Shown piece after piece: positions 56,061 to 64,000 of a DNA stretch of 64,000 bases. The translations under genes were made by a program, and so were the position numbers. How positions within the stretch are numbered: position 1 is the first letter of the stretch; every line of letters starts with the position of its first letter. The notes beneath the pieces were generated by a model. It was given only the letters and a program-made list of their open reading frames with translations, was not told the DNA's origin and ran no database searches. Origin of the DNA: Stomoxys calcitrans (taxonomy: Eukaryota; Arthropoda; Insecta; Diptera; Muscidae); contig NC_081552.1 in NCBI RefSeq assembly GCF_963082655.1, positions 66,285,083 through 66,349,082 on the forward strand, written 5' to 3'.

Positions 56061-56062
56061 TT

Positions 56063-56201
56063 TTATACTCACCACCATATGATCGGTTAGGAGTATATTT
56101 ATTTAGTCAATTCCATTTGCAACCCATCGAAATATCCATTTCCGACCCTGCAAAGAATATATAATTCGGATTGTCGTAAATTCTAAGACGATTTAACGAT
56201 G
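56063..56201 (-). mobile_element. Family B 3' end fragment
   Basis: ATTTTTATACTCACCACCAT, CCATCGAAATATCCATTTCC and a worn core AGAATATATAATTCGGATTG. It stops at TTTAACGATG, where family X begins. Confidence 0.75.
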
Positions 56202-56423
56202 CACAGTGGGATGGAAAAAAATAAGTGGAACTAAGTCTGCCATTTTGGAACGGAGATATCTTCATGAAACATGATTATAGCTGAGGTATTATCCAGTTTA
56301 TATTCAAAACTTCGTAGCCCTAGATGTTCCAGGGGCCCATTGGTGGGCCTTCAAAGTTGGTCACCTCAGCCCTACAAGATTTTGTTCGGGCTATCAAAAG
56401 GGCTTTATGGTCCGAACCATCCT
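56202..56423 (+). mobile_element. Family X repeat, truncated
   Basis: Begins CACAGTGGGATGGAAAAAAA. Blocks GGGGCCCATTGGTGGGCCTT, CAAAGTTGGTCA and ACAAGATTTTGTTCGGGCT match the complement of 63602-63921. Its far end is cut by the family B 3' end at 56424. Not coding. A fragment of a DNA transposon with a CACAG end is possible but unproven. Confidence 0.65.
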
Positions 56424-57887
56424 TTTTATACCCACCACCGAAGGATGGGGGTATATTAATTTTTTTGTCATTCCGTTTGAAACACATCGAAATATCCATT
56501 TCCGACCCTATAAAGTATATATATTCTTGATTAGCGTAAAAATCTAAGACGATCTAGACATGTCCGTCCGTCTGTCCGTCTCTCTGTTGAAATCACGCTA
56601 CATTCTTTAAAAATAGAGATATTTAGCTGAAATTTTGCACAGAGTATTTTTTTGTCCATAAACAGGTTAAGTTCGAAGATGGACTATATCGGACTATATC
56701 TTGATACAACCCCCATCTAGACCGATCCGCCGATTTAGGGCCTTAGGCCTATAAAAGCCACATTTATTATCCGATTTTGTTGAAATTTTGGGCAGTGAGT
56801 TGTGTTAGACCCTTCGACATCCTTCGTCAATTTGGCTCAGATCGGTCCAGATTTGGATATAGCTGCCATATAGACCGATTCTCCGATTTAGGGTCTAAGG
56901 CCCATAAAACCCACATTTATTATCCGATTTCGCTAAAATTTAGGAGAGTGAGTTGTCTTAGGCCCTTCGATCCTCCGTTAAATTCGCCCAGATCGGTTCA
57001 GATTTAGATATAGCTGCCATATAGATCGATCATCCGATTTATGATGAAAGGCCCACAAAAGCCACATTCATTATCCGATTTTGCTGAAATTTGGGACAGT
57101 GAGTTGTCTTAGGCCCTTTGACGTATTTCTTCAATGTGGTCCAGATCGGTTCAGATTTGGATATAGCTGCCATATAGACCGATTTCTTGATTTATGGTTT
57201 TGGGCCCATAAAATGCTCATTCATTGTCCGATGTCGCCGAAATTTGGAACAGTGAGTTAAGTTAAACCCCTTGACATACTTCTGCAATATCGCACAGATC
57301 GGTCCAGATTTGGATATAGCTGCCATATAGACCGACATCTAGGTTTTAGGTTTTGGGGCCATGAAAGACGCATTTATTGTCCGATGTCGCTGAAATTTGA
57401 GACAGTGAGTTTGGTTAGGCTCTTCGACGTCCTTCTTCAATTTTGCCCAGATCGGTCCAGATTTGAATATAGCTGCCATATAGACCGAACTCTCGATTTA
57501 AGGTTTAGGGCCCATAAAAGAGGCATTTATTGTCGGATTTCGCCGAAATTTGGGACAGTGCTTGTGTTAGGCTCTTCGACATGTTTATGCAAGTTGGCCC
57601 AAATCGGTCCAGATTTGGGTATAGCTGCCATGTAGACCGATATCTCGATTTAAAGTCTTGGCCCCATAAAAGGCGCATTTATAATCCGATTTCACTGAAA
57701 TTTGACACAGTGACTTATGTTCGGCTTTTCGACATCCGTGTCGTATATAGTTCAGATCGGTATGAGGTATATGAGTATAAGGTATGAAAATTTCACCGAA
57801 TTTTGATGAAAGGTGGTTTACATATATACCCGAGGTGGCGGGTATCCAAAGTTCGGCCCGGCCGAACTTAACGCCTTTTTACTTGTT
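56424..57887 (-). mobile_element. Family B element, full length
   Basis: TTTTTATACCCACCACCGAA, core, GTCCGTCCGTCTGTCC tract, eight units. 5' end: CCGAGGTGGCGGGTATCC, palindrome, TTTTTACTTGTT. Its 5' third is nearly identical to that of 54015-55127, including the ATGAGGTATATGAGTATAAG segment. Confidence 0.9.
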
Positions 57888-58129
57888 TTTAAATCTCTAG
57901 TTGTGTTCTTACCATGTTTTATGATATATTTCGACTACATACTATATTGATGCAATCAAAAATATTGAATTAAAGTCAAACAGGTCACATTTTATGACAT
58001 ACATCTACGAAATATGTTGTAGGGCAAACATTTTATATTGGAAACATATAAGTAATCAGCAAACTGCATTCTTGCTAAACAATTATAATTTCGAGACTAC
58101 TTTTCTGTCATGAATGAATGCCAAAATGG
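57888..58129. other. Unassigned AT-rich DNA
   Basis: Nothing recognised. Confidence 0.4.
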
Positions 58130-59555
58130 CCGTGGTGTGAACATTGTGCATCGATTTTGGCAAAAGGGGACAAATTAACGACCATAGCAATATGGGACTC
58201 AAATGAAAGGTCTTTGGGAGTAAAGCACGAATTTGATATCAATATTCGGGAATAGTGTCTATGAGGCCACACCACCCCACAACGCCACCCAAATAGTAAG
58301 TAAATTCTGACTATTCCAATATGAGGCTCAAATAAGAGGTTTTTTAAAGTGGAATACGAATCCAATCCCACAAAACACTCCCCAAGCAGGTCATGTTTGC
58401 CGACTATGGAAATTTGGGGCTCAAATTAAAGGTATGTGGGAGTAGACCACGTATCTGATATCAAAATTAGAGGCCATCTGTCTAGCGGACGTCGCACCAC
58501 CATAACAACCCCCAAATACTACATATTTGCTCACCAAGAGAATTTCGGTCTGAAAGAGAGTGGAACTAAATATTAATAGTTTTTAGGGCCAATACCCAAA
58601 CCGGACATATTTGCTGACTTTTGCAATAAGGAGTTTAAATAGGATAAGAAAACGAATTTGATATCCAATTCTGAGGGCAATAGCAATATGGGGTTCAAAT
58701 AAATTATATGTATGTATTATATGAGAATAGAGCACGTTGCGGATATTTTTTCCGTGCTTAGTGTTTGGTGGACCACCCCAACCCCCAAAACACCCCTTAA
58801 TCGGGCATATTTACCGACCATGTCAATGTCGAGCTTAAATGAAAGGTATTGGGGGATAGAGCAAGAATTGATACCCATTTTCGAGACCAATTTTCTGGGG
58901 GTCTACCCCTTTCCCAAAATACCCCACAAACAGCAATTTTTTAGTGACCATCGCAATATGGGGCTCAAATATAGGTATTTGGGAGTAGAATACGAATTTG
59001 ATATCCAAATGTAGGACATTCTATTTAGGGCATCACCCCTTTTCCAAAACCCACCAAAGGAAAAAATTTTTCGACCATGCCAATATGTGGCTCAAATGAA
59101 AGGTATTTGAGATTAGAAAACGAATTTGATAATCTATTTTGGGGTCATGTGTTTGGGGAACGCCTGATCCTGTAAACTCCTCTTAAGCCAATGGCAATAT
59201 GGGGTTTAAATAAATGGTATTTAAGACAACAGCACGATGCTGATATTTTTTCAGGGCCAAGTATCTGCGGAACCACCTATCCCCCGCAGACACCACTAAA
59301 TCAAACATCATGAGAATATCGGGCTTAAATGAAGTATTTTAGGAATGGAGTACACCTTACATCTAAACTTAAATTCGTAGGTCAATAGAGATCATATGGG
59401 ATTCAGATAAAGGCACTTATATTGTTAAACTGTTAATCAAGTTTGCAAGGTATTTCACTAAAAGATCTATAATTGTCGAAAATAAATATTCCAAGGAAAA
59501 TTTTGTTTTATATAAAGTAAAAGAAGGCGCATGGGAGCGGGCCCGGGTCAGCTAG
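58130..59555 (+). mobile_element. Family H Helitron-like element, 3' half
   Basis: Starts within a unit (AAAGGGGACAAATTAACGAC), about ten ~130-bp units. It ends GAGCGGGCCCGGGTCAG plus CTAG at 59552-59555, followed by T. Confidence 0.8.
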
Positions 59556-59689
59556 TGTGTTATAAAGTTGGGGGGTCTCAGCTTTGCGTTTTGAGAACTC
59601 GAAGAGTTTTCCCAGTTTTTTTTTTTTTTTTGTTAAAAAATGGCGATATTGTACTTCACAGATCTCCTATTAGATTTTACACCATTTAT
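59556..59689. other. Unassigned short stretch
   Basis: Contains GTTGGGGGGTCTCAG and a T-rich run at 59615-59631. Nothing recognised. Confidence 0.4.
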
Positions 59690-60721
59690 AACAAGTAAAA
59701 GCGTGCTAAGTTCGGCCGGGCCGAATCTTATATACCCTCCACCATGGATCGCATTTGTCGAGTTCTTTTCCGGGCATCTCTTCTTTGGGAAAAAAGGATA
59801 TAAGAAAAGATTTCCTCTGCTATTAGAGCGATATCAAGATATGGTCCGGTTTGAACCACAATTAAATTATATGTTGGAGGCCTGTGTAAAATGTCAGCCA
59901 ATTCGAATATGAATTGCGCCCTTTGGGGGCTCAAGAAGTAAAATAGAGAGATCGATTTATATGGAAGCTGTATCGGGCTATAGACCGATTCAGACCATAA
60001 TAAACACGTATGTTGATGGTCATGAGAGAATCCGTCGTGCCAAAATTCATTCAAATCGGATAAGAATTGCGCCCTCTAGAGGCACAAGAAGTCAAGACCC
60101 AAGATTGGTTTATATGACAGCTATCTCAGGTTATTAACCGATTTGAACCATTCTTGGCATAGTTGTTGCATATCATGACAGAACACGTCGTGCGAAATTT
60201 CACTGCAATCGGATAAGAATTGCGCACTCTAGGGGATCTAGAAGTCAAGACCCAAGAACGGTTTACATGGCAGCTATATCAGGTTATAAACCGATTTGAA
60301 CCATACTTGGCACAATTGTTGGATATCATAACAAAACACGTCATGCTAAATTTCATCCCAATCGGATAAAAACTGCGCCCTCTAGAGATCAAGAAGTCAA
60401 GACCCAAGATCGGTTTATATTACAGCTATATCAAAACATGGACCGATATGGCCCATTTACAATACCAACCGACCTACACTAATAAGAAGTATTTGTGCAA
60501 AATTTCAAGCGGCTAGCTTTACTCCTTCGGAAGTTAGCGTGCTTTCGACAGACAGACGGACGGACGGACGGACAGACGGACGGACATGGCTAGATCGACA
60601 TAAAATGTCGCGACGATCATGAATATATATACTTTATGGGGTCTCAGACGAATATTTCGAGTAGTTACAAACAGAATGACGAAATTAGTATACCCCCCAT
60701 CTTATGGTGGAGGGTATAAAA
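59690..60721 (+). mobile_element. Family A element, full length
   Basis: AACAAGTAAAAGCGTGCTAA and palindrome, CGGGCATCTCTTCTTTGGGA variant, four units, GACG tract, core, hairpin, GGGTATAAA. Its last A residues merge with the next, 5'-less copy. Confidence 0.9.
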
Positions 60722-62139
60722 AGGATATAAGAAAAGACTTGCTCTGCTATTAGAGCGATATTAAGATATGGTCCGGTTTGGACCACAATTAAATTATATT
60801 TATGTTGGAGACCTGTGTAAAATGTCAGCCAATTCGAATAAGAATTGCGCTCTTCGTGGGCTCAAGAAGTAAAATAGAGAGATGGATTTATATGGGAGCT
60901 GTATCGGGCTATAGACCGATTAAGACCATAATAAACACGTATGTTAATGGTCATGAGAGAATCCGTCGTACAAAATTTCAGGCAAATCGGATAATAATTG
61001 CGACCTCTAGAGGCTCAAGAAGTCAAGATCCCAGATCGGTTTATATGGCAGCTAAATCAGGTTATAAACAGACTTGTACCTTATTTGACATAGTTGTTGA
61101 AAGTAACAATAAAAAACGTCTTGCGAAATTTCAGCCAAATCGGATAAGAATTGCGCCCTTTAGAAGCTCAAGAAGTCAAGTCCCCAGATCTGTTTATATG
61201 ACAGCTATATCAGGTTATGAACCGATTTGAACCATATTTGGCACAGTTGTTGGATATCATAACAAAATACTACGTGCCAATTCATTGAAATTGGATAAGA
61301 ATTGCGCCCTCTAGAGGCTCAAGAAGTCAAGACCCCAGATCGGTTTATATGACAGCTATATAAGGTTATGGACCGATTTAAACCACACTTCGCACAGTTG
61401 TTGGATATCATAACGAACCACATCGTGTAAAATTTCATTCCAATCGGATAAGAGTGCAAAATTTCATCCCAATCGGATAAGAATTACGCACTCTAGAGGC
61501 TCAAGAAGTCAAGACCCCAGATCGGTTTATATGACAGCTATATCAGGTTATGGACCGATTTGAACCATACTTGGCACAATTGTGGGATATAATAACGAAA
61601 CACGTCGTGTAAAATTTCATTCCAATCGGATAAGAGTTGCGCACTCTAGAGGCTCAAGAAGTCAAGACCCCAGATCGGTTTATATGGCAGCTATATCAGG
61701 TTATAAACCGATTTGAACCATACTTGGCACAATTGTTGGATATCATAACAAAACACGTCATGCTAAATTTCATCCCAATCGGATAAGAACTGCGCACTCT
61801 AGAGGCTCAAGAAGTCAAGACCCAAGATCGGTTTATATGGCAGCTATATCAAAACATGGACCGATATATCCCATTTACAATACCAACTGACCTACACTAA
61901 TAAGAAGTATTTGTGCAAAATTTCAAGCGGCTAGCTTTACTCCTTCGGAAGTTAGCGTGCTTTCGACAGACAGACGGACGGACGGACGGACAGACGGACG
62001 GACATGGCTAGATCGACATAAAATGTCGCGACGATCATGAATATATATACTTTATGGGGTCTCAGACGAATATTTCGAGTAGTTACAAACAGAATGACGA
62101 AATTAGTATACCCCCCATCTTATGGTGGAGGGTATAAAA
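60722..62139 (+). mobile_element. 5'-less family A element, tandem unit 1
   Basis: Starts at GGATATAAGAAAAGACTTGC straight after GTATAAAAA. Seven units, GACG tract, core, hairpin. It is followed 1,418 bp later by a near-identical unit. Confidence 0.9.
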
Positions 62140-63601
62140 AGGATATAAGAAAAGACTTGCTCTGCTATTAGAGCGATATTAAGATATGGTCCGGTTTGGA
62201 CCACAATTAAATTATATTTATGTTGGAGACCTGTGTAAAATGTCAGCCAATTCGAATAAGAATTGCGCTCTTTGTGGGCTCAAGAAGTAAAATAGAGAGA
62301 TGGATTTATATGGGAGCTGTATCGGGCTATATACCGATTAAGACCATAATAAACACGTATGTTAATGGTCATGAGAGAATCCGTCGTACAAAATTTCAGG
62401 CAAATCGGATAATAATTGCGACCTCTAGAGGCTCAAGAAGTCAAGATCCCAGATCGGTTTATATGGCAGCTAAATCAGGTTATAAACAGACTTGTACCTT
62501 ATTTGACATAGTTGTTGAAAGTAACAATAAAAAACGTCTTGCGAAATTTCAGCCAAATCGGATAAGAATTGCGCCCTTTAGAAGCTCAAGAAGTCAAGTC
62601 CCCAGATCTGTTTATATGACAGCTATATCAGGTTATGAACCGATTTGAACCATATTTGGCACAGTTGTTGGATATCATAACAAAATACTACGTGCCAATT
62701 CATTGAAATTGGATAAGAATTGCGCCCTCTAGAGGCTCAAGAAGTCAAGACCCCAGATCGGTTTATATGACAGCTATATAAGGTTATGGACCGATTTAAA
62801 CCACACTTCGCACAGTTGTTGGATATCATAACGAACCACGTCGTGTAAAATTTCATTCCAATCGGATAAGAGTGCAAAATTTCATCCCAATCGGATAAGA
62901 ATTACGCACTCTAGAGGCTCAAGAAGTCAAGACCCCAGATCGGTTTATATGACAGCTATATCAGGTTATGAACCGATTTGAACCATACTTGGCACAATTG
63001 TTGGATATAATAAAGAAACACGTCGTGTAAAATTTCATTCCAATCGGATAAGAGTTGCGCACTCTAGAGGCTCAAGAAGTCAAGACCCCAGATCGGTTTA
63101 TATGGCAGCTATATCAGGTTATAAACCGATTTGAACCATACTTGGCACAATTGTTGGATATCATAACAAAACACGTCATGCTAAATTTCATCCCAATCGG
63201 ATAAGAACTGCGCACTCTAGAGGCTCAAGAAGTCAAGACCCAAGATCGGTTTATATGGCAGCTATATCAAAACATGGACCGATATGGCCCATTTACAATA
63301 CCAACCGACCTACACTAATAGGAAGTATTTGTGCAAAATTTCAAGCGGCTAGCTTTACTCCTTCGGAAGTTAGCGTGCTTTCAACAGACAGACGGACGGA
63401 CGGACGGACAGACGGACGGACGGACGGACGGACAGACGGACGGACGGACGGACAGACGGACGGACATGGCTAGATCGACATAAAATTTCACGACGATCAA
63501 GAATATATGTACTTTATGGGGTCTCAGACGAATATTTCGAGTAGTTACAATCAGAATGACGAAATTAGTATACCCCCCATCTTATGGTGAAGGGTATAAA
63601 A
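62140..63601 (+). mobile_element. 5'-less family A element, tandem unit 2
   Basis: Near-identical copy of 60722-62139 with a few substitutions. It is 44 bp longer, chiefly through expansion of the GACG/GACA tract at 63386-63470. It ends TGGTGAAGGGTATAAAAA. Confidence 0.9.
63386..63470 (+). repeat. (GACG/GACA)n microsatellite
   Basis: About twenty tetranucleotide units of GACG with interspersed GACA, in the position where all family A and B copies carry a short tract. The longest of its kind in the window together with 34140-34220. Confidence 0.9.
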
Positions 63602-63921
63602 AATTGTTAGTCAAATTTCTTGGACGCGTAATAGATATCCCGCACATTTATACCTAATTTTTTTAGGGCTTTTTAAGGACTTTCCAGCAAAAAATAGTAT
63701 GAAAATCGGACCATAATTGAGTTTTTGACAGCCCGAACAAAATCTTGTAGGCCCGACTTGACCAACTTTGAAGGCCCACCAATGGGCCCCTGGGACAAAC
63801 TGGGCACTGAAATTTTGCATATAAACTGGACAGCACCTCAGCCATAACAACGTCAAAATGTCATGAATATATCTCTATCCGTTCCAAAATTGCAGACTTA
63901 TTTTTTCCCCATCCCACTGTG
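63602..63921 (-). mobile_element. Family X repeat, longer copy
   Basis: The minus strand starts CACAGTGGGATGGGGAAAAA at 63921, then CAATTTTGGAACGGATAGAG, GGCTGAGGTGCTGTCCAG, GGGGCCCATTGGTGGGCCTT and TAGGTATAAATGTGCGGGAT. The far end (63602) abuts a family A end, so it may be incomplete. No terminal inverted repeat found. Confidence 0.6.
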
Positions 63922-64000
63922 CGATGTCTGTGAGTCTGTCCGTCCGTCTATTGTAATCACTTAACAGCCTTCAAAAATTGTGATATCGAGCTGAAATTTG
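63922..64000 (-). mobile_element. Family B fragment at window edge
   Basis: CGATGTCTGTGAGTCTGTCC, a GTCCGTC tract and ATCGAGCTGAAATTTG are the tract and leader of a minus-strand family B element that continues beyond the window. Confidence 0.7.

Noticed and set aside
63255..63473. Open frame ending in repeated TDGR residues
   Set aside because: It is the GACG/GACA microsatellite translated, not a repeat protein.

Overview
This window looks like non-coding, transposon-packed DNA from an insect, most likely a calyptrate or muscid-type fly. I find no intact host gene, tRNA, rRNA, CRISPR array or operon. The fly assignment rests on three things. First, hundreds of bases of mini-me/DINE-1-type repeats carry a TATATATACTTTATRGGG core next to a (GACG/GACA)n tract. 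Second, the tRNA-derived SINE bodies match, from memory, a repeat common in muscid flies. Third, the LINE and mariner families are insect-type. The family names A, B, H, D, S and X below are mine.

Families A and B are Helentron-associated, DINE-1-like non-autonomous elements and cover about half the window. Both start near ACAAGTAAAARGCGT, carry the palindrome TTCGGCCGGGCCGAA close to the 5' end, contain arrays of a ~153-bp unit, then a (GACG)n tract and TA-rich core, and end in a hairpin plus GGGTATAAAAA. Family H is a canonical Helitron-like element with 5' TCTTATATATAA, ~130-bp internal repeats and a GC-rich 3' end finishing in CTAG. Family D is an AT-rich array of ~110-125-bp units without recognisable ends. 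Family S is a tRNA-derived SINE. Family X is a short repeat with a CACAGTGGGATGG end.

Layout: 1-5.4 kb holds A, H, B and D pieces with a degraded mariner (3640-4893) inserted at a TA. 5.4-7.65 kb is a LINE that lost its reverse transcriptase but kept its RNase H. 7.65-15.6 kb holds a B with a nested A, then a 2.2-kb tandem duplication of D plus B. 15.6-20.3 kb has A copies and a deletion derivative of a LINE. 20.3-23.75 kb is a SINE plus two head-to-tail Helitrons. 23.75-37.7 kb is an A/B mosaic with LINE, SINE and Helitron fragments. 37.67-40.29 kb is a LINE with a reverse transcriptase and a 2A-like/PHD-finger leader. 40.6-43.9 kb is Helitron with an inserted LINE tail that begins in a perfect 39-bp hairpin. 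43.9-48.6 kb is a LINE on the minus strand with ORF1 and an endonuclease/RT ORF, split by two foldback mariner derivatives. 48.6-59.6 kb is again B, H, S, X and A. 59.7-63.6 kb is three A units in tandem, and the window ends in X plus a B fragment.

Nothing here works together as a host pathway. The interactions are between elements: non-autonomous rolling-circle elements would need a Rep-helicase from elsewhere, and the broken LINEs and mariner are relics. I found no convincing new biochemical system. The most unusual signals are the two foldback mariner derivatives, the 2A-like LINE leader, the repeated Helitron head-to-tail junctions, the 153-bp unit shared by A and B, and two template-switch hairpins. 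Boundaries are read by eye and are usually good to about 10-30 bp, worse where marked.
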